The translations under genes were made by a program, and so were the position numbers. The notes beneath the pieces are model-generated. The model saw only the letters and a list, made by a program, of their open reading frames with translations, ran no database searches and was not told where the DNA came from. Of a DNA stretch of 64,000 nt, positions 1 through 9,723 are shown one piece after another. Origin of the DNA: Leifsonia sp. Root4 (GTDB lineage Bacteria > Actinomycetota > Actinomycetes > Actinomycetales > Microbacteriaceae); the NCBI RefSeq assembly GCF_001425085.1, contig NZ_LMDN01000003.1:385685-449684 (forward strand), written 5' to 3'. Numbering within the stretch: the first letter of the stretch is position 1; every line of letters starts with the position of its first letter.

Positions 1-1
1 C

Positions 2-574
2 CGCGCGTACGCGAAAACCGCGATGCGGAAGAAGCAGATCGTCGAGGCGGCGACGTCGGTCTTCGCTACGCGCGGGTACAACGGAGGCTCGCTGCGCGAG
101 ATCGCGAGCCAGCTCGACGTCGGCATGACGAGCCTCGTGCACCATTTCCCGGACAAGATCGTGCTCCTCCAGGCGGTTCTCGACCACGCGGACGACATCG
201 GAAACGGCCCCTTTCATGAGAACTGCCGGCGATACGGGGTGCGGTTCGGCATCCTCGATCTCGCCGAGCGCAACTTCGATCACCCGGAACTCCTGCGGAT
301 GCTCGCGATCCTCGGCGCGGAATGCTCGTCGCCCGACCACCCGGGCCATCCCTGGTTCGTCGAGCGGTACGCGCGAAGCCGCGCGGATTTAGCCGCCAAG
401 GTCCGGTACGACCAAGAGCGCGGCCTCGTCCCCGACCACCACGACCCCGCCGTCGTTGCCGAACTCATCGTGAGCGTCTGGGAAGGCGCACAGTTGCAGT
501 GGCTTATCGACCCCTCGAGGAACAGTATGCTGCGGGTGATGGAGGTCTTCTTCGACGATCTCGGGGCTCGCTAG
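2..574 (+). CDS. TetR/AcrR family regulator (5' end beyond the window)
   Basis: This is a one-component repressor of the TetR family: an N-terminal DNA-binding helix-turn-helix followed by a helical ligand-binding domain. The HTH is clear (ATRGYNGGSLREIASQLDV, then HHFPDK). The frame stays open to base 2 and the first ATG (base 23) leaves only a very short arm before the first helix and has no ribosome site, so the true start probably lies outside the window. It converges on a beta-galactosidase relic at 600-1075. TetR genes of this kind often control glycoside hydrolase genes, so both may be what is left of one sugar locus; that is inference. Confidence 0.85.
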   Translation, partial: RAYAKTAMRKKQIVEAATSVFATRGYNGGSLREIASQLDVGMTSLVHHFPDKIVLLQAVLDHADDIGNGPFHENCRRYGVRFGILDLAERNFDHPELLRMLAILGAECSSPDHPGHPWFVERYARSRADLAAKVRYDQERGLVPDHHDPAVVAELIVSVWEGAQLQWLIDPSRNSMLRVMEVFFDDLGAR

Positions 575-599
575 CTGTCCTAACACACTCGGCATCACG

Positions 600-1075
600 C
601 CGAGGTTCGTCAGTCGCTGTCTGTGCTCGGCGCGAGCGCCTCCAGGGCGCCGTCGCCGTCGTCAAACCCTCGGTCTCGGCCGTCACGACGATTGGACCAA
701 CAGTGCTCGGGCGAACGACGGCGATCAGGCAACCTTCAAACGTGGTGTGCGAGGACGAGACGTACGCCTCCGAATGTCAGGCCGCCCGCTGCCGAGGGCC
801 TGGAGGGAGCCTGCCCGCTCGTCTCGGACGGTCACTCGTCGCGTCTCGGAAATGACGAATGCTCCTGCCGAGTCATGGAGCGCGATCTCTATGAATGCGA
901 GATCGTGATCGTCCGCTAAGGTCGATTCTCGGTCCACCGCGACAGCCAGACCCGCGGCGCCTTCGGGGCCCCGCAGGGGAAACGTTCCCGTCTCGACACC
1001 GCCCGCTGAAGCGACCGCGACAGTTGACGGCGACCCTCGTTTTGTGGCCAGTTGACAAACTTGCGCCCGGGGAAC
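600..1075 (-). pseudogene. C-terminal relic of a GH2 beta-galactosidase, frameshifted
   Basis: Read on the minus strand, about bases 980-775 encode AVDRESTLADDHDLAF and GSGRPDI, and about 768-640 in another frame encode HTTFEGCLIAVVRP and IVVTAETEGL. In this order they match the Ig-like/DUF4982-type tail of large GH2 beta-galactosidases. The frames join if one G was lost at about 766-771. Everything upstream (sugar-binding and TIM-barrel domains) is missing: the homology stops just before the repeat copy beginning at 1106, which suggests that integration or recombination there removed the rest. Recognition is by motif memory, not by a search. Confidence 0.6.
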
Positions 1076-1105
1076 CGGACCAATTGAGTACGGGTGTTGC
1101 ACTCG

Positions 1106-1313
1106 CGAGACTTGATGCGCGCACGTTTATTCAACGTTTATTCACTCCAGATCGCCCGAGGCGAGTCGAGGCATCTCGATATAATGAGAGAACGTCACGC
1201 AAGGAATCCCTAGTCAGGTCGAGATTACTCGAGGTCGAACGAGATGAATCGACTCGTGGGGGGAGGCCCGGGTGGAGCCCGCCGGTCACGGGTTCAAGTC
1301 CCGTCCGCCCTAC
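1106..1313 (+). repeat. Att-like repeat, copy 1, ending in tRNA 3'-half
   Basis: A block of about 200 bp recurs at 9724-9928 and, shorter, at 15425-15555, in the same orientation. Its left part (1111-1148) is nearly invariant and holds two direct CGTTTATTCA units. A second conserved stretch is AATCCCTAGTCAGGTCGAGA (1205-1224). Its right end (about 1284-1312) reads as a T-arm, with CGGG and CCCG around TTCAAGT, plus acceptor strand. No anticodon arm is visible, so it is not a whole tRNA. This is what an attachment site of a tyrosine-integrase element looks like. The copies have diverged, so the event is not recent. Confidence 0.65.
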
Positions 1314-1900
1314 TCTTAAATCCCTGATCAAGTGCTCTTAATCGTAATGCGTTTGCATGGGATTTGGTCACTCTTTCACATTCGGGCATGGGTTCAAGTC
1401 TCATTCCTGCGACAAGAAATTTGGCTTGATCTGGGGTTTCTCGAACAAGACTTCCGAGTCCTTTGCAGGTCGTTCAACGTTTATTCGACACGCTTTCAGT
1501 GGCCTTGACGTGGGGAGGCCGTGAAACACCCGTGTCGCTCTGCGGATCCGAGGCTGTTGACGGCAATTGACTCGGCGGCTTTCCGTGCACGTTTATTCAA
1601 CACTTATTGGTTGCGATCGGGTCTCGGGATCAAGTTGGCCCGGGCGCTCATCGGAGCGTTCCGGTCTCCCGGGTGTGCGCGGCGAAACAGGGGTCGTGGA
1701 GCCAGTGGATCGCGTCGTCCGCGAGGTCCTCGCTGCGGGTGTTGCGCACCAAGTGCGGCTCAAGCTGCAATGCCTCACCGCCAAGAACTCGTAAGGAAAC
1801 TCGAATCCACTATCTGATCTGGGTTGTATATCTTCGCGGGATGGTAGGGACTTTTCTTGGGGAGGATTCCCCCCGCCCCTAGGTCCCATTATGCAGTTCA
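1314..1900. other. Gene-free accretion zone with degenerate att-like pieces
   Basis: No convincing gene. The stretch holds further decayed parts of the att-like repeat: CGTTCAACGTTTATTCGACA at 1470-1489 and GTGCACGTTTATTCAACA at 1585-1602. A second T-arm-like hairpin lies at 1388-1404 (a 5-bp stem with one G-T pair and the loop TTCAAGT). This fits several rounds of integration and loss at one site. Confidence 0.45.
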
Positions 1901-2289
1901 GGAGCCACCCAGACCGACGGCAGCCCGTGAGCTGGAACTCGGATAGTGAGCGTTGGCGGGCAGCTGCACCTTCCTGGCTGGCACCCGTCGCCTTAGTCGG
2001 TTGTCGCGATTGGCTGTCGCCAACCGAGCGGACGGCGAATACGCCGATCGATCGCTCGCAAATCTAAGTGTGGGTGCGCGGCAAGCTTCTGTTGGCGGCG
2101 CACCGTCTGAGCTTGAAGAGTCGCGCGTCGACGGCTCCGAATTCATGACGGAACGACACGGTCAGGCTTGCCAGCGTCGCCTTCGTCGCACTGCTCTGTT
2201 CGGCTCGCCGCTCGCGCGAGTGGCACGCCGGGATACGATCGCTGCGGACAGTCTCATGTTTCGGTTGTCCCATTAAGCAAGGATTGCGA
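1901..2289. other. No gene seen
   Basis: Neither strand shows a protein I recognise. The only useful signal is AAGGA at 2279-2283, the ribosome site of the next gene. Confidence 0.4.
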
Positions 2290-5200
2290 ATGGCTAGCTT
2301 TGGTCCCTTCTCCGTCGATGCGGCGAAGATCAACGCCCTCGGCGGCACCTACTTCGGCGCGTTCATCAATCGTCTTCTGACGATGGAGATCGCCCGCGCC
2401 GGAATGGCTGGCTCGACGTTGGAAATCACCTATATCCAGAATCTCGGTGACGGCGGCGTCGACGCCGGTCTCCGACGTGCGCAAGCGACTCGCTGGATTC
2501 CGGAGGGCGACAGCGCTTGGCAGCTCAAAGCGGGCGACCTGACCCCGGCTGACTGCAAGGCGGAACTTCGCGGCGCCGGCGAGGCACTTGCCATTCTTCG
2601 CGCCGGAGGCAAGTACCGCCTGGTGCTTGGGGCATCACGCACTGCGAAAATGATCGCCGCCCGCAGAAAGGCGCTGCGTGACGAAGCGGTAGCCCTCAGC
2701 ATCCACGTCGATGACGACACCTTCGAGGTATTTACAGCCGACACCCTCGCCACTTGGGCCGAAGACCATCCGGCACTCGCAGTCGACCCGATCCTCGGCG
2801 GTATCGGCACGTCGAGCATGACCTTCGAGGACTGGACGCAAGCGGTCCCGAGCACCAGAACAATTTGGGCAACGTCCGACGAACGAGACAAGATCATTGG
2901 CGTGCTCCGTGACGCAATCACGACGGGAACCCAGCGGGATCTGCGAGTCGAGGGCGTCAGCGGCGTGGGCAAAACCCGCCTCGTGCTCGAAGCGCTGCGA
3001 GGGCAACTCTATGAGTCACTTGTGGTCTACGTGCCGGCCGCTGACCAGTTCCATGCGCCGTTACTCAAACATCTCGCAAGCGATGGACGAACGGCGATCG
3101 TCGTTATTGATGAATGCGACCGAAAACAGCACGAGGTTCTCACGTCCGCTCTAGTCGCCGGCTCCACGACGACTCTCATCACCATCGGCGAGCCGACGTC
3201 GACCGTTCTCAGATCTTCGGCGATCACTCTGCCCGGGATGGACGACAATGCGATGGAGTCACTCCTCGCTCTCAACGCTGGCGAATTGTCGTATGAAGCC
3301 CGCCGGGTCGTCATCGAAGTCGCCGCGGGCAACGTGGATTACGCCTTACAGGCTGCGGACGCGATCGGCAGGAATCCGACATCGGCGGGCTCATATATCA
3401 CTGTGGACGATGTTAAGACGTTCATCGTCGATGAGTTCCCGAAGGGCAATCTTTTCGTCGCGAGCATGGCGCTGGCGCTATTCAGCCGATTCGGCCACGA
3501 CGGCGAGGTCGCTGTTGAGCTCACGACGATCGCCGAAGGCCTCGGTGTTCCAGAAACCGATCTCAGACTCGCCGCCCGCGAACTGGACAGCAACAGCTTG
3601 ATGTCGAGGCAGGGGCGCTATCGGAGTGTCGGACCGTTCCCCGTCGCCGTCTATCTGGCGAAAGCGGGCTGGGATCATTTCGGCGGCCGAATCGTCTCCG
3701 ACCTGATGCCCACGTTGGGCGCCGAGATCCTCGAAAGGCTCTTCCGCCGTGCCGCGGACATCGGCGAGTTCGACATTGCCGTGTCCGCGGTCTCAAGCAT
3801 GCTGCCCTTGGGCGGCACACTTGCCGGCCTGGCCGCGACAGGAGGAACGAGAGTACTGCTTTCCCACTTTGCCGTGATCGCACCGGTCGAAGTCTCAGAC
3901 CGGCTTGGCGCGCTGCTCGACAACGCGACGGACGCGGATCTCAGGGAACACGATGCAGTTCGTCGTGACATCGTCTGGGCATTGGGGAAACTCGCGTGGC
4001 ACTCTGACACGTTCGAGCGCGCTGCGACGTCGCTCCTTCGACTCGCTTTGGTCGAGACCGAACAGTTCTCGAATAACGCCAGCGGATCGTGGGTCGATTT
4101 GTTCGGCACATTCCTCCCGTCGACGGCAGCTGCGCCCGCCCAACGCATTGCATATCTCGCCGCCGTTGCCGAGTCCGACGACTCGCAGAAACGACTTCTC
4201 GCCGCGCGGGCGGCGACCCATGCCCTCGATCTATATGGGACCATCCTTGTCTCTGGTGAACTCCAGGGCGGTCGAGTCGTCGAACCACGCGGCACGGCTA
4301 CGTTCGCAGAAGCCGCCCCTTACATGTCAGCGGCCATCGACCTGCTGAGGAATTTGGCGGAAGACCCAGACGGCGCCGTGGCCGGTGCTGCGCTCAAAGC
4401 GCTAATTGAGTCGATGCCCCGTCTTCTCGATTTCGAACCTGTCCGACGCCACCTTGGCTCTGCGTTGGGCACCCTACCGTCCGCAGGCCTTCGGGCAGTG
4501 CGCGCAGAGGTCGCCAGCATGCGATCGCTATACGACGAGTCCGCGGAGGCGAGATCTCGACGCCTGCTCATTGATGAGATCGACCAGGCTCTACCCCACG
4601 CTTCGGCAACGGACGAACTCTGGGTCCTCGCACATTCGAACGCTTGGAGCTTGGAAGAAGATGCTCTCCTGGAAAAGCTGAAAAAGATCGCTGGCAAGCT
4701 GAACGATCCGGCTCAAGCGCTCATGGATCTCATTGTCATGCCGGAACCCCTAGGGGCGGCCTTCGATGTCGGGCGAGCACTAGCGGGGCTCGGTGATGAC
4801 GAGCTTCTTCCGAAAATCGAGAAAGTGATTGACACGCCAAACTTTCCGGTGCTCGTTGGATTCCTCATTGGGCGCGTTGCCGCCGGCGACGCAGATGCGT
4901 TTGACCGTTTCATCGACGGAGCCGAGCTCACCGATGATCAGGCGTTGAGCGTCACCGTGAGCGGTGTGCACAGCGCCCGAGCTGATGCACGAGTCGAATC
5001 GCTAATAGGTGGAGTGAGCGTTGCCAAGGGCGCGAGAGCTCTACTCAGCTGGGCGCGCGAGTACGGCGAATCGGAGATCGCTCGGTACGTCCGAGCATGG
5101 ACCCCCCGCATTGAGACCAAGGACGACTATGACGCGGTCCTGAACTTCGTTTCTCTTCACATGCGTCGACTCGGCGAAGATCTGCCGGAGCTCGACGACC

Positions 5201-5847
5201 TCTTGTTCCCGCTGGTCGCCCGACGCAAAGACTTCCCCGACATCCCCCGCCATCATTACCGCTGGGACAAGCTGGCGGTGAGGGCAGCAAAGAAGTTCCC
5301 GGTCGAAGTCGTCAGATTGTTCGCTGATCTCATTGAAGCCAACGGGCTTGGAATCTTGGGCGACTCAGCCGAGAGGCAGGCGTTAGAAGCCTGTGTCCGT
5401 CTCGGCGGTCCAGCCGCGTGGCTCCTGCTCATGGATCGCATAGAAGGCGGTGCGTGGCGGGTCCGAATGTTCACGGAAGGCTGGCTGGCCGACTCGACAG
5501 AGATCTCCGTAGTACGTGATTGGGTCGGTGCCAGTGTGGAGCGCGCACGGTTGGTCGCAGCCGCCGCTTCAGTCGGAGACACGGAGATCGCACCGATTGC
5601 GCGCTATCTCCTTCAGGATTTCGGCAGTGATGAAAAGGTCATATCAGCCCTCTCCTCTCAATTCTCGAGCGGCGGATGGTCGGGCAAGGAATCCGAGCAC
5701 ATCGCCCTTCAGCTCGATCAGCTAAATACATGGATCTCGCGTGACGGGGAATCCGCCGCCGTCAAAGGGTGGGGGAGGAAGCTATTGCTCTCGTTGCAAG
5801 GAGAGAAAAAACGCGCTGCGGAGCGCGAGGCCGAAGAACTCTGGTGA
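2290..5847 (+). CDS. Nuclease-STAND-type NTPase with helical-repeat C-terminus (candidate anti-phage sensor)
   Basis: Protein of 1185 aa. Residues 53-58 (GDGGVD) and 77-82 (WQLKAG) form a PD-(D/E)xK/Mrr-like pair of motifs, G-D-x-x-x-D then Q-x-K, in an N-terminal domain of about 165 residues. A P-loop follows (GVSGVGKT, 222-229) with Walker B VVIDE (271-275). The remaining 750 or so residues look entirely alpha-helical with Leu/Ala repeats, as in HEAT/TPR-like sensor regions. This order, nuclease then NTPase then long helical repeat, is that of Avs-type STAND defence proteins, which bind a phage protein and then cut DNA. The start is the ATG with AAGGA six bases upstream; a TTG at 2284 is less likely. 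It stands alone between att-like repeats. The family assignment is inference from architecture. Confidence 0.8.
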   Translation: MASFGPFSVDAAKINALGGTYFGAFINRLLTMEIARAGMAGSTLEITYIQNLGDGGVDAGLRRAQATRWIPEGDSAWQLKAGDLTPADCKAELRGAGEALAILRAGGKYRLVLGASRTAKMIAARRKALRDEAVALSIHVDDDTFEVFTADTLATWAEDHPALAVDPILGGIGTSSMTFEDWTQAVPSTRTIWATSDERDKIIGVLRDAITTGTQRDLRVEGVSGVGKTRLVLEALRGQLYESLVVYVPAADQFHAPLLKHLASDGRTAIVVIDECDRKQHEVLTSALVAGSTTTLITIGEPTSTVLRSSAITLPGMDDNAMESLLALNAGELSYEARRVVIEVAAGNVDYALQAADAIGRNPTSAGSYITVDDVKTFIVDEFPKGNLFVASMALALFSRFGHDGEVAVELTTIAEGLGVPETDLRLAARELDSNSLMSRQGRYRSVGPFPVAVYLAKAGWDHFGGRIVSDLMPTLGAEILERLFRRAADIGEFDIAVSAVSSMLPLGGTLAGLAATGGTRVLLSHFAVIAPVEVSDRLGALLDNATDADLREHDAVRRDIVWALGKLAWHSDTFERAATSLLRLALVETEQFSNNASGSWVDLFGTFLPSTAAAPAQRIAYLAAVAESDDSQKRLLAARAATHALDLYGTILVSGELQGGRVVEPRGTATFAEAAPYMSAAIDLLRNLAEDPDGAVAGAALKALIESMPRLLDFEPVRRHLGSALGTLPSAGLRAVRAEVASMRSLYDESAEARSRRLLIDEIDQALPHASATDELWVLAHSNAWSLEEDALLEKLKKIAGKLNDPAQALMDLIVMPEPLGAAFDVGRALAGLGDDELLPKIEKVIDTPNFPVLVGFLIGRVAAGDADAFDRFIDGAELTDDQALSVTVSGVHSARADARVESLIGGVSVAKGARALLSWAREYGESEIARYVRAWTPRIETKDDYDAVLNFVSLHMRRLGEDLPELDDLLFPLVARRKDFPDIPRHHYRWDKLAVRAAKKFPVEVVRLFADLIEANGLGILGDSAERQALEACVRLGGPAAWLLLMDRIEGGAWRVRMFTEGWLADSTEISVVRDWVGASVERARLVAAAASVGDTEIAPIARYLLQDFGSDEKVISALSSQFSSGGWSGKESEHIALQLDQLNTWISRDGESAAVKGWGRKLLLSLQGEKKRAAEREAEELW

Positions 5848-6099
5848 TGCGTCGAAGCCGGTTATCGCTCGGGATCGCTGGACAACGACCCTCCCGGTGG
5901 CTATCTAGTTGCCCCAGGCGGGGCGCTCACCGGGCAATTTTCCGGCCAGCCTATGAAGAATCTGCCGAGCGCCCGCAGAGGTTCGGCGCAAACTGATCTT
6001 GGGTGAAGGACCCGGTCGCCGCCGTCCAATGACCGGCTCTTGCGCGCGGATGCTCGGCGAAGAGTCGGGTTCAACTGTCTTCGGATCGTGGACTACGAC

Positions 6100-6888
6100 A
6101 TGGCGCGGATCGCCGACATCGTTCGGGAGGCGGCGACGCTGCACCTTCAGCCGAGCTTCCGGGCCCTCGGGGCTGACCCGGTCTGGGAGAAGGCGCCTGG
6201 CGAGGTGGTGACGATTGCGGACGAAGCCTGCGAGGCAGCTCTGGCCCCGCGTTACGCGGCGGTGCCCGGCAGCGTGGTCATCGGCGAGGAAGCCGTTGCA
6301 GACGATCCGTCGGTGCTGCGGCAGCTGTCTGGCGAGGAACTGGTGTGGCTGCTCGATCCATTGGACGGAACGCGAGCATTCGTGGCAGGGTCGCCGGACT
6401 ATGGTGTGATGGCCGCGCTGCTCCCGCGTGGCGAAACCGTGCTGGCCGTGATGCATCAACCCGAGCATGGCGCAACGTACGTTTCAGGTCGAGGGACAGG
6501 AGCATTCCATATGGAATCCGGCGCTCGGCTGTCCGTGCCGTCTCCGCCTCGTGAACATCTCTTGGGCGCGGGGATGAAGCGCTTCCTGCCGCCCGAGGTT
6601 CGTGACGCGGTAGAGGAGAACGAGCATCGGTTCACGACGCTCGAGCTGCGCACTGGTGCCGCCTGCATCGAGTATCCGTCGATCGCCGCAGGAGAACGAG
6701 ATTTCATGTTGTACTGGCGGACTCTCACGTGGGATCACGCTCCGGGTGTCCTCCTGCTAGCCGAGGCTGGAGGTGTCGCGGCCCATCTGGACGGAGCCGC
6801 CTACGCGCCAACGGCACAGCGAGACGGGCTCTTGGTCGCTACCAGCGACGTCGTCTGGCACGCTGCTGCGGGTTCGCTTGGACTGTAA
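6100..6888 (+). CDS. Inositol monophosphatase family protein
   Basis: A Mg-dependent phosphatase of the IMPase/CysQ/FIG fold, 262 aa. The two signature motifs are present: LLDPLDGT (metal-binding Asp, about residue 85) and WDHAPG (about residue 210); the upstream GEE at about residue 64 supplies another metal ligand. The substrate could be inositol phosphate, histidinol phosphate or 3'-phosphoadenosine nucleotides; the sequence does not decide. The frame is open upstream, with a GTG at 6088 and an ATG-equivalent at 6040, but none has a good ribosome site. It sits between two candidate defence genes with gaps of 250 and 560 bp, so it is probably a separate unit. Confidence 0.8.
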   Translation: MARIADIVREAATLHLQPSFRALGADPVWEKAPGEVVTIADEACEAALAPRYAAVPGSVVIGEEAVADDPSVLRQLSGEELVWLLDPLDGTRAFVAGSPDYGVMAALLPRGETVLAVMHQPEHGATYVSGRGTGAFHMESGARLSVPSPPREHLLGAGMKRFLPPEVRDAVEENEHRFTTLELRTGAACIEYPSIAAGERDFMLYWRTLTWDHAPGVLLLAEAGGVAAHLDGAAYAPTAQRDGLLVATSDVVWHAAAGSLGL

Positions 6889-7450
6889 GGCGTCGATGGT
6901 CGCCTGCTGCCCTCAGGCCATACCGGGCGACACACGTACGTCAGGATTGCCGGTTATGCAATGCGACGACGGGTTGGGAAGGGCCTCCATTCCGGTCATC
7001 ACCACGCCAAGAAGACGCCAGTGAACCGCCACATAGCTGCCACGCACCCGCCACTCCATTCTCGCCGGAGTGATCAACGCGCGTCAGGGGGCCCCAACCC
7101 TCGAGTATCCCGGCGCGCGATCCTCGGTGGTCCTCGTAGAGCGACTCGTCGCCGCTGATTCGCACATTGCTGAGTCCTGCTCGGTGTCTTGATGGTGATG
7201 TCCGTTGTTGGCTGGAGGCGCCTTCAGTGCGACCTCGAAGGCGCGCCGTCGACCGGGCGGCACGGGAGGAGGATGCTGGTGCTGAGCTGCCTCCGCCGCG
7301 CGGTAGAGCGGAAGCCAGGGTGGAACCCGACACCTGAGCGAAGGAGCTCCCAGAACTGGGGGCAGGCGCACTCCTCCCAAAACACGCCCCCTGCGTGTTC
7401 GCTGAAATGTGTGCGCTCCCCATGCCTAAGGTTTCAATAGGGAGGGTGTA
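6889..7450. other. No gene seen
   Basis: About 560 bp in which neither strand gives a recognisable protein. GGAGGG at 7441-7446 is the ribosome site for the GTG start at 7451. Confidence 0.4.
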
Positions 7451-9205
7451 GTGAAAATCACTAACGTAACAATCAAGCGGTTCAAACAGTTCAAAGATGA
7501 CGAGCTTGAGCTGCGAGACGGGCTCACCATCGTGGCCGGGGGCAACAACGCTGGCAAGTCATCACTTTTGCAAGCGCTGGCTGTGTGGGAGTTCTGCAAG
7601 GTAGCCACGTTGGCAGAAAAGGGCGCTGTCGCCCTCACTGCCGGAGGCCTCGGAGCCCAGGGGTTAGGAATTGGGGACGATGAGTTTTCTCCGATCAACG
7701 TGCCGACCCTGAACCACCTCTGGACGAACCTGAGATCCTCAAAGGTGCCCGACATAGACCCGGACGGGTACACGCTTTCAATCGGGTGCCGTTGGGAGGG
7801 CGAGGGGGACAAAGAGGGACACCTCCAGTTCTCTCTGTCCCTTGCCAATGATCGTCTGTTCGTTAAAGTTTCCGATTCAAACTTGGCTGACGGAGATCCC
7901 GTTCCGACCATCGCGTATCTTCCACCCTTCGCTGGAATCTCGGCAAGGGAGGAACGAGCTACAGGTGCCATGCGACGTCGCCGAGTTGGCGAAGGTCTCG
8001 CGGGAGCTGTTCTGCGAAACCTCCTTTTGGATATGCGTCTCGCCAATACGAGAAAGCGCGACGAACTCGCAAAGGGCAAGACCAGGGTTCCAGAGAAGGA
8101 CCTCGCGGATCTCAGAGAGTCGGACCCCTGGGAACTGTTACAAAGTACTCTGAGAGAAATCTTCTCCGCGGAGATTGTCATGGGCGAGTTCAACGAGGAG
8201 TACCACTCGTATATCCAAGCCAACGTCGTCAAAGGAACTGTGGATGGATACAAACTCACGCGCCACCAAGGATATAAACCGCGCGACCTAATGGTCGAGG
8301 GAAGTGGATTCTTGCAGTGGCTTAGCGTATACACGCTTGCGACGTCGCCAGCGACGGATGTCCTCCTTTTCGATGAACCAGATGCTCATCTTCACGCTGC
8401 CCTTCAAGCTCAAATGGTGGAACGACTTTCGCAACTGGCTGCACAGTTTGGGAAACAGGTTCTGTTGGCTACACACTCAACCGAAATCATCCGCGCCACA
8501 CCAGCGGCGGAGATTCTGGAGGTGCGTAATCGTTCTAGCAACCGTTTCCGATACCTCGGCCAAGACGAACAAAAAGTTGGATTGATGGTCGGTATAGGTA
8601 GCGACTATGCGCCTCGCATCGACCGAGTGAGAAAAACCAAGCGAATGCTGTTCTACGAAGGGAAGTCTGATAAGCCCATCCTCGTCGCACTAGCAAAGGT
8701 GGCCGGAATAGATTGGCCGCAAAACATCGCTGACTGGCAGACGAGCGACCACGTGAAAGAGCGAAAGATCGTTTGGCGGAATCTCCGCTCGGAATTCGGC
8801 GAAGTTGAGGCACTCAGTATCCGAGACAGGGACGACGAAACCGCAGGGAGCGTGGAGTCAGACCTAACGGACAAAAACAACGGCCATGAAGAAGGCTTCA
8901 TTGCATTGAAGTGGCGCCGCCGGTACATCGAGGCGTATCTGATATGGCCGGACGCGATCGCCGCGGCGGCGAAGATCGATGTCGATCAAGTCAAAGCCGA
9001 TCTGGACAAAGAATTTGGGTTTGGAACAATCGGCGTGGCCTGGACCAAGAGCGACGCCGCAGACGCTTTCATGGATTGCAGGGCGAAGGAGGTGCTCGCG
9101 CATTTCAAGGTAAAACCGCTCGACGTCGCCAAACGGCTGCCAGCAGAAGCAGTTTGCGAGGATATCAAGACTTTCCTTGGCGCGTTGACCGATCTTGCTT
9201 CCTAG
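7451..9205 (+). CDS. AAA ATPase with C-terminal TOPRIM-like domain (OLD/PARIS-like)
   Basis: Protein of 584 aa. The N-terminus is SMC/RecF-type: P-loop GGNNAGKSS at 30-38, Walker B and D-loop LLFDEPDAHLH at about 304-314, then LLATHSTEII. After residue 395 comes a TOPRIM/DUF4435-like part: FYEGKSDKP (Glu near 403), IRDRDDE near 456, and WRRRYIEAYL near 490. OLD-family and PARIS (AriA+AriB) proteins pair the same ATPase with a TOPRIM-type nuclease to answer phage infection; here both halves are in one chain and no helicase partner follows. Third codon positions are visibly richer in A/T than in neighbouring chromosomal genes, suggesting transfer. Which subfamily it belongs to is undecided. Confidence 0.85.
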   Translation: MKITNVTIKRFKQFKDDELELRDGLTIVAGGNNAGKSSLLQALAVWEFCKVATLAEKGAVALTAGGLGAQGLGIGDDEFSPINVPTLNHLWTNLRSSKVPDIDPDGYTLSIGCRWEGEGDKEGHLQFSLSLANDRLFVKVSDSNLADGDPVPTIAYLPPFAGISAREERATGAMRRRRVGEGLAGAVLRNLLLDMRLANTRKRDELAKGKTRVPEKDLADLRESDPWELLQSTLREIFSAEIVMGEFNEEYHSYIQANVVKGTVDGYKLTRHQGYKPRDLMVEGSGFLQWLSVYTLATSPATDVLLFDEPDAHLHAALQAQMVERLSQLAAQFGKQVLLATHSTEIIRATPAAEILEVRNRSSNRFRYLGQDEQKVGLMVGIGSDYAPRIDRVRKTKRMLFYEGKSDKPILVALAKVAGIDWPQNIADWQTSDHVKERKIVWRNLRSEFGEVEALSIRDRDDETAGSVESDLTDKNNGHEEGFIALKWRRRYIEAYLIWPDAIAAAAKIDVDQVKADLDKEFGFGTIGVAWTKSDAADAFMDCRAKEVLAHFKVKPLDVAKRLPAEAVCEDIKTFLGALTDLAS

Positions 9206-9723
9206 GCCAGTGTCGCGAACGCAGCATTGAGCCCCGCGCCACCTGCCGCTAGTTGTCACCCGGGTACGGTTCGGTGCTGTCGGTCGACGGACGCGGCGTG
9301 CCCGAGCCAACAGGTCACCTCGGCGGGCTTGAAACCAGCGGCGATCCAGATGGACGCACTCAGGTGCTGAAGGTCGTGGAGCGCATGGCGGGTAGCCCGA
9401 GTGGATCCTCTAAGTAGGTTCGGCGCACACGGACCACGCCTGCGACGCCGCTCTCGTCAAGCCGGTTGGCGCCAACGTACCGACCGGGCCAGAGTAAGGC
9501 GTCGAGGTTTCGAGAGTTCGGGCGCCTCCTTGCGTAGGCGTAGCTCTGCGATCGGCCTCTGAGCATCAGCGGACTCACCCACCGACCGCCGAGACGTCGG
9601 GATACTGAAGACCCAGCTGACGCCCAGGCAGCGGGCGCGCCGGCGTACGGGTACATGCCCAGTAAGCGAGTCCAAGTCACGGCACCCGCAGCTCAGAGTT
9701 GAGGGTTGTGTGCCACCGGTGAG
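9206..9723. other. No gene seen before att copy 2
   Basis: Short open frames exist on the minus strand but resemble nothing I know and lack ribosome sites. Probably decayed DNA at the end of the island. Confidence 0.4.

Noticed and set aside
916-1134. Minus-strand frames starting MNKRARIKS at 1134, 9750 and 15452, a seemingly conserved peptide
   Set aside because: The shared residues come only from the repeat; the sequences differ completely beyond it and have no ribosome site.
1261-1316. A tRNA gene at copy 1 (and at 9860-9928)
   Set aside because: T-arm and acceptor strand are visible but no anticodon arm, D-arm or matching 5' acceptor strand could be placed.
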